Shown piece by piece: positions 1 to 8,515 of a stretch of DNA of 64,000 nt. The notes under the pieces are model-generated. The model was not told where the DNA came from, did not search any database, and saw only the letters and a list, made by a program, of their open reading frames with translations. The translations under genes and the position numbers were made by a program. Source of the DNA: Vibrio tritonius (GTDB lineage: Bacteria; Pseudomonadota; Gammaproteobacteria; Enterobacterales; Vibrionaceae); contig NZ_AP014636.1 in NCBI RefSeq assembly GCF_001547935.1, forward strand, positions 1,054,001 through 1,118,000, in the 5' to 3' direction. How positions within the stretch are numbered: position 1 is the stretch's first letter; each line of letters starts with the position of its first letter.

Positions 1-2
1 GT

Positions 3-1490
3 GGGATCAACGGCGCAGGAATTGCTGCCGATGCTGCCAGCCGCGGCATGCAAGTAGGACTCTATGAAGCGCGTGATTTCGCAGGGGCAACCTCCTCTGC
101 GAGCTCAAAACTGATTCATGGCGGCTTGCGCTATTTAGAACATTACGAATTTCGTTTGGTTGGCGAAGCGCTGGCTGAACGTGAAGTGCTACTGAAAAAA
201 GCACCTCATATTGTGAAACCAATGCGTTTTCGTCTTCCCCATCAACCTTATTTACGCCCCGCCTGGATGATTCGTACCGGGTTATTCCTTTACGACCACC
301 TTGGAGGGAAACGTACCTCTTTAGATAAAAGCCATAAAGTACGATTAAACGCGGGACACACCACTACTGAAGATTTAAAGGTGGGTTTTGAGTATTCAGA
401 TTGTTGGGTTGACGATGCGCGTATGGTGATCCTCAATGCCATGCAAGCAGAAGAAGCTGGCGCCGAAGTACGCAACTACTGCCTCGTTGAAAAAGCACAG
501 CGCAACGATAATCACTGGGTCGTCACTCTCTTTGATGAACGGACTCAAACGCGCTTTACCCGCAAAAGTAAAGCATTAGTGAACGCAACCGGTCCTTGGG
601 TAAAACACTTTCTTACCGAAAATATCGAGCTAAACTCACCTTATGGTATCCGGTTGATTCAGGGCTCTCATATCGTCGTACCAAAAATTCACGGCGAAGA
701 GCAAGCATACATCTTACAAAATGAAGATAAACGTATTGTGTTTGTCATTCCTTATATGGACAAATACTCTCTCATTGGCACCACCGATGTAGAGTACCAT
801 GGCGATCCTCGCGCAGTTGCCATTTCAGATAAAGAACGTGAGTATCTGATCAAAGTTGTGAATCAGCATTTTGAACACAAGATTTCAACTGATGATATTG
901 TGTTTGAATACAGTGGCGTACGCCCACTGTGTGATGATGAGTCAGATTCACCGCAAGCGATTACCCGCGACTACACTCTGACTTTAGATGGCACCCCAAG
1001 TAAAGCGCCTGTGGTGTCCGTGTTTGGCGGTAAATTAACAACGTATCGTAAATTGGCTGAATCGGCACTACACCATTTACAACCATTTTTCCCAGGGTTA
1101 CCTGAAGGAAACACAGATACATCGTTACTGCCCGGCGCAGAGAGTTACGATTTAACCCATTGGCAGGCGGAGTTACAACGTCACCTACCAACATTAAGCA
1201 CATCTCTGATCAAACGCTGGTTAACGAGCTACGGATCTCGAGTTGTCACTGTGATGCTGCGTGACGTTGATAATGTGGGTGACTTAGGAGAAGAGTTGGC
1301 GCCTGAATTCTACGCCAAAGAACTGGACTATTTATTGGAATATGAGTACATCTACCAACTTGACGATGTGATTTGGCGTCGCAGTAAATTGGGTATTGGC
1401 ATGAGTGACGGTGATAAGGCTCGTATTCAAGCTTACATCGAACAAAAGATCGCACAGCAAACAGTCCAAGAACCTGAGCTAGTGGATTAA
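3..1490 (+). CDS. glpD: Aerobic glycerol-3-phosphate dehydrogenase, 5' end missing
   Basis: This is an FAD-dependent membrane-associated dehydrogenase that oxidises sn-glycerol 3-phosphate to dihydroxyacetone phosphate and passes electrons to quinone. The reading frame is open from the left edge and already contains the dinucleotide-binding motif GxNGAGIAADAASRG, so only about ten N-terminal residues lie outside the window. The conserved SSASSKLIHGGLRYLE block and a late FGGKLTTYRKLAE block are typical of GlpD. The visible 495 residues plus the missing start agree with about 500 residues for the E. coli enzyme. The first ATG in the window (position 48) is internal and not the start. The identification is secure from sequence. 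Confidence 0.95.
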   Translation, partial: GINGAGIAADAASRGMQVGLYEARDFAGATSSASSKLIHGGLRYLEHYEFRLVGEALAEREVLLKKAPHIVKPMRFRLPHQPYLRPAWMIRTGLFLYDHLGGKRTSLDKSHKVRLNAGHTTTEDLKVGFEYSDCWVDDARMVILNAMQAEEAGAEVRNYCLVEKAQRNDNHWVVTLFDERTQTRFTRKSKALVNATGPWVKHFLTENIELNSPYGIRLIQGSHIVVPKIHGEEQAYILQNEDKRIVFVIPYMDKYSLIGTTDVEYHGDPRAVAISDKEREYLIKVVNQHFEHKISTDDIVFEYSGVRPLCDDESDSPQAITRDYTLTLDGTPSKAPVVSVFGGKLTTYRKLAESALHHLQPFFPGLPEGNTDTSLLPGAESYDLTHWQAELQRHLPTLSTSLIKRWLTSYGSRVVTVMLRDVDNVGDLGEELAPEFYAKELDYLLEYEYIYQLDDVIWRRSKLGIGMSDGDKARIQAYIEQKIAQQTVQEPELVD

Positions 1491-1525
1491 TTAACGGTAG
1501 TAAATCGTTTTTCAATAACAGACTC

Positions 1526-1548
1526 GTGGGGTGAATCCATCACCCCAC
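1526..1548. terminator. Hairpin between convergent glpD and the PfpI gene
   Basis: A 9-bp perfect stem (GTGGGGTGA / TCACCCCAC) with a 5-nt loop lies between two convergent genes and touches the stop codon of the minus-strand one. There is no clear T-run on either side, so it may be a weak bidirectional terminator or only an mRNA-end hairpin. Confidence 0.45.
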
Positions 1549-2153
1549 TACTCAGTAATAAACTGATCATCTTGCGGTGCATTTTCCCAAGCGTAATCCA
1601 TCTGGATCGCCGTCTCTTCGGCTAAAGTTCGTGTCGTCAACTCGCTAACAAGCCACAAACTCATATCAATCCCAGCGGATATTCCAGCCGATGTCACCAC
1701 ATAGCCATCATGAACCCAACGTACATTGGGCACAACAGTCAGTTCCTCAAAGGTTTCCTGTAAAGCGGGAATGTCTTCCCAATGGGTAGTGACTTTTTTA
1801 CCAGCCAATAAACCTGCTCGAGCCAGCAAAAATGCACCAGTACATACGGATGTAACCCAGGTAGCTTGCTGCTCTGCTACCGACTTAATCCAATCAATAA
1901 CGGGAGCCTTATCCATCTCGTCATGATGAATACCGCCCACAACCACCAAGAGGTCAATGGGAGGGTGATCAGTAAATGAATACATTGGAACATGCTTAAA
2001 ACCACCCCGAGCGGAAATAGGTTCGTGGGTTTGGCCTACCGTAAATACATTCCAATGATCAGCCCCTAATCGTTTTGCCGTTGAAAATACTTCAAAAGGA
2101 CCGGAAAAATCCAACACTTCTGAATTCTCATAGACATAAATACCGATATTCAT
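1548..2153 (-). CDS. DJ-1/PfpI family protein (isonitrile-hydratase-like)
   Basis: A 201-residue class-I glutamine amidotransferase-like fold protein. The nucleophile-elbow cysteine is seen in VTSVCTGAFLLARAGLL, followed by a TTHW block and the VTSAGISAGIDM segment typical of the isonitrile hydratase / AraC-associated GATase-like branch of DJ-1/PfpI. It lacks an AraC DNA-binding domain, so it is a stand-alone enzyme or chaperone-like protein rather than a regulator. The start is supported by an AAGGAGAG ribosome binding site just upstream. The substrate cannot be told from the sequence. The gene lies 26 bp downstream of the MazG-like gene on the same strand, so the two may be co-transcribed. 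Confidence 0.85.
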   Translation of the reverse strand: MNIGIYVYENSEVLDFSGPFEVFSTAKRLGADHWNVFTVGQTHEPISARGGFKHVPMYSFTDHPPIDLLVVVGGIHHDEMDKAPVIDWIKSVAEQQATWVTSVCTGAFLLARAGLLAGKKVTTHWEDIPALQETFEELTVVPNVRWVHDGYVVTSAGISAGIDMSLWLVSELTTRTLAEETAIQMDYAWENAPQDDQFITE

Positions 2154-2179
2154 AGGACTCTCCTTGTCGCATGGTAGGA

Positions 2180-2587
2180 TTATTTGTTTTGCGCAGTTAA
2201 AGCATTATTTTGCGGCGTTAACACATCTTCACAATGTGCTTTAGCAAGCTCAACAGACTGTCGATGTTTCACTTCATCCCAAGGCTGACCTTGCTCAATA
2301 GCGGTTACACGCTCTTGATACTTTTGACATGCACGGTGCAATACGCGTTGGGGATCAATCCCTTGCTCTTTAGCCAGAGCTTGCAATACGTTGACATAGT
2401 CCCACAGAACATCAGCTAACTCATCTTCAAGATATACGCGGCGATGTTTGTTTAACTCTGAGCGAACCTCTGCTAGCTCGTTTTCAATTCCAGTTAGGTA
2501 GGTTTCTGGACCTTGGTACCAATCACTGTCAGCATCGATGGCCGATTTACGTGCAGCGATCTTCAATAAGGTGTCAAACTCGTTCAT
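2180..2587 (-). CDS. MazG-like nucleotide pyrophosphohydrolase
   Basis: A 135-residue all-alpha NTP pyrophosphohydrolase-type protein. The metal-binding signature is visible as ENELAEVRSEL followed about 20 residues later by EDELADVLWDYVNVL, the ExxE...ExxD pattern of MazG/dUTPase-like enzymes. Members hydrolyse (d)NTPs to monophosphates and pyrophosphate, usually as house-cleaning enzymes. It is a single short domain and not the two-domain MazG of E. coli. It shares a strand and close spacing with the PfpI gene. The exact substrate is unknown. Confidence 0.82.
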   Translation of the reverse strand: MNEFDTLLKIAARKSAIDADSDWYQGPETYLTGIENELAEVRSELNKHRRVYLEDELADVLWDYVNVLQALAKEQGIDPQRVLHRACQKYQERVTAIEQGQPWDEVKHRQSVELAKAHCEDVLTPQNNALTAQNK

Positions 2588-2756
2588 AAGCTCATAATAT
2601 CAAGTAAATTTGATACACTATTCTACCACTCCCAAACGATGAATGGGAGTTAGATCACAGTAGTATGATATAAATCAGTTTAGATATTACCAGAGATGCT
2701 TATTGTTTCTTCGACAACAGCTCACCCACGTCGGGTTTTCTCCCCCAGAGTCCACC

Positions 2757-3395
2757 TTACTTTTCCAGTAATAACCGAAAATCAGAGACATGCGCTGTTG
2801 CATTTTCAAAGCAGTGACGCTGATTGAATTTGTGCGCAATAGCCACCACGTCACAGTTTGCAGCAAGACCCGCTTTTAAGCCCGCCTCTGAATCTTCAAA
2901 AATAACCGCTTGATCCGCTTTCACCCCTAAACGCTCTAACGCCAGTAAATACGCCTGAGGATGCGGTTTATGTTTGATAACATCTTCTCGCCCAATAATC
3001 ACCTGAAACTGCGCAGTTAAATTAAGCTGCTGTAAAATCTTATCCACCATCCAGTTTGCTGCAGAGCTTACTACGGCGCAGGCTAAACCACGTTGATTCA
3101 ACCGCTCTATATAGTCGCGAGCGCCAATATTCAAAGAAAGCTCATCTTCAAGTAATCGCTCATAATGGCGACGAAAATGCGCATTAAATTCACTGAACTC
3201 AGGCGTGATATTGGCGTGGTCAAAAAAGTGTTGCGTGACGGTCGCCCAATCTTCGCCCATAACCTGTTGATAGATGTGATAGTCAACATCTGCATCATAT
3301 TCTTTGCACGCAAGCGCTAAAGCTTGACCTTTAAGAGGCTCTGAATTGACTAGAGTTCCATCCATATCAAATAGATAGGCTTGATATTCCTTCAC
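2757..3395 (-). CDS. HAD-superfamily phosphatase/phosphomutase-like hydrolase
   Basis: A HAD hydrolase of the beta-phosphoglucomutase-like group. Motif I is LFDMDGTLVNSEP, motif II is the serine in CAVVSSAANW, the lysine is in HKPHPQAYLLAL and motif IV is VIFEDSEAGLKAG. The alpha-helical cap lies between motifs I and II. I place the start at the GTG at 3395 and not at the ATG at 3428, because an AAAGGAAA ribosome binding site lies 5 nt before the GTG. This gives 212 residues beginning VKEYQAYLFDMDG. It probably dephosphorylates sugar phosphates. The specificity is not readable. Confidence 0.85.
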   Translation of the reverse strand: MKEYQAYLFDMDGTLVNSEPLKGQALALACKEYDADVDYHIYQQVMGEDWATVTQHFFDHANITPEFSEFNAHFRRHYERLLEDELSLNIGARDYIERLNQRGLACAVVSSAANWMVDKILQQLNLTAQFQVIIGREDVIKHKPHPQAYLLALERLGVKADQAVIFEDSEAGLKAGLAANCDVVAIAHKFNQRHCFENATAHVSDFRLLLEK

Positions 3396-3460
3396 TTGAA
3401 TTTCCTTTATATCGTACAAATGTGGCAACTTAATCTAAATTGACCACCAGTGTAAAGTCA

Positions 3461-3726
3461 TATACCCAAATGACCTCAAGATGCAGACTTCAGAGCTTCA
3501 TCAACGAGCACAGGTCAAGCTCAATGACGGAAGGAATGGTCACTCCCTTTCAACGTCATTGGGCGCAGAAATGGGCTTGTTGATGAGCTCCCAAGGGGCG
3601 AGTTGTATTCGCTCCTATGCTGCGTTACCGATTTTCTACGTAGAATAACTAGGTATTCAAATCGGTGCCTTGCCTATGAGCGAATACATTCTCGCTGAAA
3701 CCGCATCTTGAGGTTACTTGGGTATA
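3461..3726. mobile_element. 266-bp MITE-like inverted-repeat element, copy 1
   Basis: A non-coding element bounded by 24-bp terminal inverted repeats. The left end is TATACCCAAATGACCTCAAG followed by ATGC, and the right end is its near-perfect reverse complement (3703-3726). It is exactly as long as the copy at 51115-51380 and differs from it at about six positions. Internally, arms such as GAGCTTCATCAACGAG and GCTTGTTGATGAGCTC, and TATTCGCTCCTATG and CCTATGAGCGAATA, are inverted, so the whole unit can fold into a long branched hairpin. It fills the gap between the HAD gene and a terminator. It has no transposase and would need one in trans. Confidence 0.85.
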
Positions 3727-3867
3727 TACACAATTATGCTTCAATTCTGATAATCAGGCGGATACTCACTATGATACGCACCTAACAAACAGCGCTAACT
3801 GCCAATAGTCTAGCAACTGTTATGTGCGGTGATTCTGCCACAGTTTTACATGGTGAAATGTACGATG

Positions 3868-3900
3868 ACAAAATAAAAAGAGCTACCGAAGTAGCTCTTA
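3868..3900 (-). terminator. Intrinsic terminator of the DUF4177-yidD operon
   Basis: Read on the minus strand, an 8-bp stem AGAGCTAC / GTAGCTCT closed by a TTCG tetraloop is followed by TTTTATTTT. It lies 12 bp beyond the stop codon of the membrane protein gene. Confidence 0.88.
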
Positions 3901-3910
3901 TAACAGTAAG

Positions 3911-4318
3911 TTAATTTTTCACCAGCGCTTTTTCACGCGCCTCGCAAAGTATTTTTGTCGATATATTGTAGTTGTATTGCCGTACAATCTTCTGCGCATA
4001 AAAGAGCTGAGGTAGTTCAACGAGCAATAATACGCCGACTAAGAACCATCCAGAGGTAATCCCAAGGGCAAGAGTGATGATCGCCAATAACAAACAACAC
4101 ACCTCACCGGCGAATAAACCATATTGACGTAAATAGAAATGGTGAATTCCTCCAAGGAAAAACCAATTAAGCGCAGCATAGGTATCGGGGTCTTTCACAC
4201 GCTGAGACTGCTCATCGAAGAAATATCTCCGGCGAGCCTCATCTAGTGCTTGAACCTGATAACGTAATGAATTTTCTTTATTTTCTAGTTGTATAGTGGA
4301 TTCAAAAATATTCATCAT
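3911..4318 (-). CDS. Small TM2-like inner-membrane protein
   Basis: A 135-residue protein with a charged N-terminal half (to about residue 60, including a DEARRRYFFDEQ stretch) followed by hydrophobic segments around 63-83 and 87-115. The NWFFLGGIHHFYLRQYGLFAGEV segment resembles the TM2-domain pattern (aromatic residue, GG-HxFYL-R). Its function is unknown. Its ATG overlaps the end of yidD by 4 nt (ATGA), so the two are translationally coupled and belong to one operon with the DUF4177 gene. A clear terminator follows. Confidence 0.72.
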   Translation of the reverse strand: MMNIFESTIQLENKENSLRYQVQALDEARRRYFFDEQSQRVKDPDTYAALNWFFLGGIHHFYLRQYGLFAGEVCCLLLAIITLALGITSGWFLVGVLLLVELPQLFYAQKIVRQYNYNISTKILCEAREKALVKN

Positions 4319-4536
4319 GGCACCTCATCGTAGATTTTTTCGACGAGATCAGGATGGGTACAGCGACGTATTCGAGACAACCCTAAACGCCAACCTTTGA
4401 TCGCGCCGTATTTTACGATGCATTGACGCGTATACTCTGAACAACTGGGTTCAAAGTTACACTCCGTGTTAAACCATCGCTTTGAACCGCCTGTTTTCTG
4501 ATAGTAGCGGATAAGCGACAGTGAAAACCATTTCAC
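4315..4536 (-). CDS. yidD: YidD family membrane protein insertion factor
   Basis: A 73-residue protein of the YidD (DUF37) family. The diagnostic features are RYYQKTGG near the N-terminus, the cysteine block CNFEPSCSEYTRQCI, then GWRLGLSRIRRCTH. YidD helps insertion of inner-membrane proteins and usually sits between rnpA and yidC near the origin. Here it is in a different setting, between a DUF4177 gene (1 nt gap) and a TM2-like membrane protein (4-nt overlap), so it may be a second copy with a dedicated client. The start codon is GTG at 4536, placed 1 nt after the preceding stop. Confidence 0.9.
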   Translation of the reverse strand: MKWFSLSLIRYYQKTGGSKRWFNTECNFEPSCSEYTRQCIVKYGAIKGWRLGLSRIRRCTHPDLVEKIYDEVP

Positions 4537-4537
4537 A

Positions 4538-4753
4538 TTATCGACCTAACGTCAGAATGATTGCTTCTCGTTGCCAAAAAAGCATAAAACGCTTTTTCTC
4601 AATCACCTGAAAGACGACTTCCCAACCATCTTGAGCATAGCGGTTAAGTTCCGCTTCCAAACGCTGAACAGGTAGACCACTCGCACCAAGTAAAATAGTA
4701 CCGCAACCACCTTCTACAATTGTTACAACTTTATATTCTTTAAATGTTGCCAT
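4538..4753 (-). CDS. DUF4177-type small protein
   Basis: A 71-residue protein starting MATFKEYKVVTI and containing RYAQDGWEVVFQVI and a final AIILTLGR strand. This matches the short DUF4177 pattern (EYK, then GWE, then a hydrophobic last strand). No function is known for the family. It is the first gene of a three-gene minus-strand operon with yidD and a TM2-like membrane protein, so a membrane or envelope role is possible but not shown. Confidence 0.7.
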   Translation of the reverse strand: MATFKEYKVVTIVEGGCGTILLGASGLPVQRLEAELNRYAQDGWEVVFQVIEKKRFMLFWQREAIILTLGR

Positions 4754-4909
4754 GTTTAAACCAGCCTATTGATATTAACTAACGTTGTTATGAATTATGT
4801 TATCACATTGAATGTTCGATGTATTTATTCAACGTTCTGATGTTACTGGCTGGCTGATTTATGTTCAATTATTAGTCTGTTATCTTTATTCCAATTTTTG
4901 CATCAGATT

Positions 4910-5139
4910 CTACACATTGAGATTATCTGAGTGATTAAACGTCATCATTGTCACTTCATTTCGCGGATACCAATCAAGTTTAGCGTAAAAATTTTGTGCT
5001 GCATGGTTGTCATTTAACACAAATAGATGTGTTTTCATGATACCGATTTCAGCCAGCGCAGCGACATGTGTTCGGTTGCACGCCAAAGTGTGATGACATC
5101 TTCGTAGTCTTGTATCTCCATTACACGGTAGTTAATCAC
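4910..5139 (-). pseudogene. Broken GNAT acetyltransferase gene with internal deletion
   Basis: Two pieces of one GNAT gene can be read on the minus strand. The N-terminal piece starts at GTG 5139 behind an AAGG site and reads VINYRVMEIQDYEDVITLWR. The C-terminal piece reads GIMKTHLFVLNDNHAAQNFY and ends at the stop codon at 4910-4912. The second piece contains the usual end of such enzymes (LxVxxxNxxAxxFYxxLGW, here KLDW). The pieces join in different frames near 5065, and the central acetyl-CoA-binding part is missing. About half of a normal ~145-residue gene remains. This also explains the apparent gap between 4754 and 5197. Confidence 0.75.
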
Positions 5140-5197
5140 TGCAGTTTTCCTTACTTTAGATAAAACAATAAATTGGCATCATAGTTACCACGCCAAC

Positions 5198-5671
5198 TCA
5201 AGCGTAACTCAACTTCATAACGTGCTGTGGCCCAGCTGCTCCTCCGAGATAAAGCTCGCCAGTATCAATAAACCCACCCGCTAAGTAACTTTGTCTTGCA
5301 AACGGATTACGACAGTTGACCGTTAAGTAAATGTTCCCGCGGTGGGAATAATAACTTTTTAAATAGGTACCAAACTGCACCATCGTGGCTCTAGCGTAGC
5401 CCTGTCCTTGATAACGTTGATCGATAAAAAAGCCACGCAAGCCGATCGCATTATCCAGCGCAAAGTCATATTTGATTCCGTAGAAGGTATCGATGAGAAA
5501 AAAGCCGATCACTTGATCGTTAACGCAGATAACATGTGGATGAACATCCATTGAGACACAGGCAAGGAGGCCTTCCATCGTACCTACGTATTGCTGCTGT
5601 TCTTCGCTAACAGCCAGTTCACATAACTGCGCATAATGCGCTTTTGCTAGGGGTTGGATGGTTAGATTCAT
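5198..5671 (-). CDS. GNAT family N-acetyltransferase
   Basis: A 157-residue single-domain acetyltransferase. The acetyl-CoA-binding signature is visible as GFFIDQRYQGQGYARATM (R/QxxGxG/A), followed by the NCRNPFARQSYLAGGF block typical of the GNAT C-terminal half. The substrate is unknown. The better start is the ATG at 5671, which has GGTGAG 4 nt upstream. The ATG at 5683 has no ribosome binding site. It lies next to the broken GNAT gene but is not an obvious duplicate of it. Confidence 0.83.
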   Translation of the reverse strand: MNLTIQPLAKAHYAQLCELAVSEEQQQYVGTMEGLLACVSMDVHPHVICVNDQVIGFFLIDTFYGIKYDFALDNAIGLRGFFIDQRYQGQGYARATMVQFGTYLKSYYSHRGNIYLTVNCRNPFARQSYLAGGFIDTGELYLGGAAGPQHVMKLSYA

Positions 5672-5774
5672 GCCACTCACCATTTCATTATGAAATTGAA
5701 TAGAAACATGAACCTAACATGGATTTTAACGTATGAAAACAGTTACCCAATTGAACACGATATGCTGTAGTGTA

Positions 5775-6350
5775 TTAATTGTGTTTCGATTCAAATTGCA
5801 TAAATTGGTACAACTTAGGGCTACCAGATACAATAGCATCCGCTTTGGCTAACTGAATTGGTACTCCAAAACTGCTCATTGCACTCAATGTTTGATTATG
5901 GTGCTGACGAATATTCGCCCCTAATGCATGGGGTTTATCGTGGGTCGTGTGAGCATCAGACGCCAATAAAATGGGGTATCCTAACCCTGCAGCACGGCGT
6001 GTTGTCGTATCCACACAAAAATCTGTTGCGTAACCACAAATGATCAAACGATCGACACCCTGCTCTTGTAAAAGCTCTTGCAAATTGGTGCCAAGGAAAG
6101 AATCTGGTGTGGTTTTACGTACAAATAAATCATCCGTTTGTGGCTGCAAGGCTTCATACAGTTGCCATTGCGGTGTATCAACTTCCAGCTCTTGCTCTTC
6201 ATGCTGAATATAAATGACAGGGTAACTTGACTCTCTTGCCCAATTACAGAGTTGATTGATGTATTCGACCACCTCAAGCGCTTTGTACGGCTTAGGGGTT
6301 GTATCAAATAAGGCTTGTTGTACATCAATGACCAATAAGGCTATTTTCAT
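5775..6350 (-). CDS. Isochorismatase-like cysteine hydrolase (nicotinamidase-related)
   Basis: A 191-residue cysteine hydrolase. The catalytic triad can be read: Asp in LLVIDVQQALF, Lys in FVRKTTPDSF and Cys in IICGYATDFCVDTT. Members hydrolyse amides such as nicotinamide or ureidoglycolate-type compounds. This one cannot be assigned a substrate. It is distinct from the siderophore isochorismatase at 37.5-38.1 kb. The start at 6350 is chosen because GAAGGAAA lies 5 nt upstream. The longer frame from 6404 has no such site. Confidence 0.82.
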   Translation of the reverse strand: MKIALLVIDVQQALFDTTPKPYKALEVVEYINQLCNWARESSYPVIYIQHEEQELEVDTPQWQLYEALQPQTDDLFVRKTTPDSFLGTNLQELLQEQGVDRLIICGYATDFCVDTTTRRAAGLGYPILLASDAHTTHDKPHALGANIRQHHNQTLSAMSSFGVPIQLAKADAIVSGSPKLYQFMQFESKHN

Positions 6351-6498
6351 TATTTTTCCTTCTACACCATCAACAAAAAAAGGTAACAGCCCAATATTCG
6401 TCATTTATCCACAAAAAATATGTGGATAGAGGTATCCAGCTTGCTACATACTCGCTACAATACCCCTACAAAAATTACGATATTAGTCAGTCACCTTC

Positions 6499-6804
6499 AT
6501 GAATAAAAAACCTGATCGCATCACCGCTATGCGTCAAATAATCGAAGCGGTAAAAGCGGAATTCCCTCTTTATCAAGCAGACACCTTTGTCTGTGGTCCT
6601 GATAATGAATGTATAGGTTGCCCTAAAAAACTGATGGAATTAGTAGACACAGAGCTCACTTATTGGGAGTACGCGATTAATCGCGGTATTTCGCCAACAT
6701 TTGATGAGCTCAACCGTTTTGGCAAAATGTGCAAAAACGTTCGTCGAGGCTTAGTCAGAAATAAACGAATCCCCAACCAAGCCATTCCTATTATTACAGC
6801 ATGA
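6499..6804 (+). CDS. Conserved small cysteine-motif protein of unknown function
   Basis: A 101-residue soluble protein. The notable feature is a central cluster, VCGPDNECIGCPKKLMELVD, with three closely spaced cysteines, plus a later cysteine in KMCKNVRRGL. These could bind a metal or an iron-sulfur cluster, but no family function is known to me. The C-terminal third is basic. It stands alone on the plus strand between two minus-strand genes, with about 245 bp of AT-rich sequence downstream in which I see nothing. Confidence 0.65.
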   Translation: MNKKPDRITAMRQIIEAVKAEFPLYQADTFVCGPDNECIGCPKKLMELVDTELTYWEYAINRGISPTFDELNRFGKMCKNVRRGLVRNKRIPNQAIPIITA

Positions 6805-7051
6805 TAATCGGTAAATATTACTATTACCTACAACATCTCACTTATTTTATGATAAAAAATGCAATTTTTAACGATTAAATACCTTTAAATAAGCATTTGA
6901 ATATTATGATTATTTTTTACTAATATCATAATCACTAATTCATAGCCATCTAATTTATCACATCATTTTTGCTAGATGGGAACCAAGGTATTAAAAACAC
7001 AAATTTTAATTTTTATCTATGTTAACTTTTCTTAAATATTAGCCACAACTA

Positions 7052-7669
7052 TTAATCAACATAAACGGGTAAAGATGGGTTATTATAATGAGCAAACATC
7101 ATTTCTATATCACTCATTAAAGTACGTGATTCTGATAATGGGGGAATATCATCTAGGCTAAAAAAACCTGCCTCAGAAATTTCAATATTCTCAGTGATCT
7201 CCCCACCGACAAATTCGCAGATGAAAAACAATTTATAAATATGAAAAGGAAATATAGGGTTGTAGCCGTGTACAGCTCGGTCTTTAATCGCAACCAGTCT
7301 AGGGTTTTTGACATCAAGTCCAGATTCTTCTTTAACCTCGCGAATCACACCTTGAGTTGGAGTTTCACATACATCACCCCACCCACCAGGCAGTGACCAG
7401 GCGCCATCTTCGCGCTCTCTTACAAGTAATATTTTATTCTCTCGGATAACCGCTGCGCGAACATCGACTTTAGGTGTAGGGTAACCTTCCTCAGCAATAT
7501 AAAGCTGCGCCACTTTATCAACAGTACTGCCCGCTAAATCGGCAATCATCTGATAGGATATGGCCTGCACTTGCGCAAAGCGTTCTAGGTCATATTCGTC
7601 TTTACTGTAAGCATGGCCCGCTTGGGCGATGGCTTGCAGTTGTTTCGCCATTTCTAGCCAAGGTTGCAT
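7052..7669 (-). CDS. NUDIX hydrolase with N-terminal helical domain
   Basis: A 205-residue protein. The first 65 residues form an N-terminal domain of the NUDIX_N type (WLEMAKQLQAIAQAGHAYSKDEYDLERF), and the second part carries a complete Nudix box, GGWGDVCETPTQGVIREVKEESGLDV (Gx5Ex7REUxEExGU). Such proteins cleave nucleoside diphosphate derivatives, for example ADP-ribose. The start is at 7669 because GAGGAGACC lies just upstream. The ATG at 7708 lacks a site. Confidence 0.87.
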   Translation of the reverse strand: MQPWLEMAKQLQAIAQAGHAYSKDEYDLERFAQVQAISYQMIADLAGSTVDKVAQLYIAEEGYPTPKVDVRAAVIRENKILLVREREDGAWSLPGGWGDVCETPTQGVIREVKEESGLDVKNPRLVAIKDRAVHGYNPIFPFHIYKLFFICEFVGGEITENIEISEAGFFSLDDIPPLSESRTLMSDIEMMFAHYNNPSLPVYVD

Positions 7670-7801
7670 CAATGGTCTCCTCTCGACAACAGCGGACCAC
7701 GGTAGCACACTAGAAAAAAGGGTAAGTGACCTAGGTTACAGTACTTGAGGATAATACTATGAATATTATCAGTATTAGCTATCTAATACTCACGTTGAAT
7801 G

Positions 7802-8425
7802 TTAACTAATGGATTTATCGAAACACTCCAAACTACTTAATTTGCTGGTAACAAGCGCACATAAGTTGGGCAGTTTCTCAAACCATTCTTCACGTAACAC
7901 CCCATATCTAACCGAATCATAGTAGGTTCCATTAAAATAACGCACCTTACGTAAACGCGCTTCTTGCTGCATACCCAGTTTTTCCGCACAGGCCATCATA
8001 CGGGGGTTACCGGACCAAGTGGTTAACCCGACCCGCGCAATCTCCTTGGTTGCAAACATATGCGTAATCCAAGGAATCAGCGCCTTAAAACCTAACCCTT
8101 TTGACCACATAGTGGAGCGATAAATGATGATCCCTACTTCTAGCCATCGTGTGGGCTCGTTTTCCCAGTAGAATGAGACGGTACCAATAGGTTGATCATC
8201 TTTGGTAATCAATAAACACTCATCACCCATACATAACTGAGTAAAGTGCCCCAATTGAAAATCACGTAAGTTAGGTCGTTCGTAACCAAAATACGGCCCA
8301 TTAAATTGCGTCCATTGCTCATCATCGGTGATCATACTGTATACATCGATTAATTCGCTTGGGTAGGCAGGCCTTAATTCAATATCAGCAAACGGCAAGC
8401 TAGCCGCAAAAGACGTAGTATTCAT
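7802..8425 (-). CDS. RimJ/RimL-type GNAT acetyltransferase
   Basis: A 207-residue acetyltransferase of the Acetyltransf_3 type. The features are IELRPAYPSELIDVYSM at the N-terminus, GIIIYRSTMWSKGLGFKAL (acetyl-CoA binding, RxxxWxKGLG) in the middle, and GNPRMMACAEKLGMQQEAR then RYFNGTYYDSVRYGVLREEW at the end. Related enzymes modify ribosomal proteins, aminoacyl nucleotides or polyamines. The substrate here is not readable. Confidence 0.85.
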   Translation of the reverse strand: MNTTSFAASLPFADIELRPAYPSELIDVYSMITDDEQWTQFNGPYFGYERPNLRDFQLGHFTQLCMGDECLLITKDDQPIGTVSFYWENEPTRWLEVGIIIYRSTMWSKGLGFKALIPWITHMFATKEIARVGLTTWSGNPRMMACAEKLGMQQEARLRKVRYFNGTYYDSVRYGVLREEWFEKLPNLCALVTSKLSSLECFDKSIS

Positions 8426-8515
8426 TCGACAACTATATAAAGGCGTTTAAAAGGAATGGTCAGATACCAATGCCTCGTATTTGTATATTATACAAGTGGT
8501 TAATAAGACACTTAA

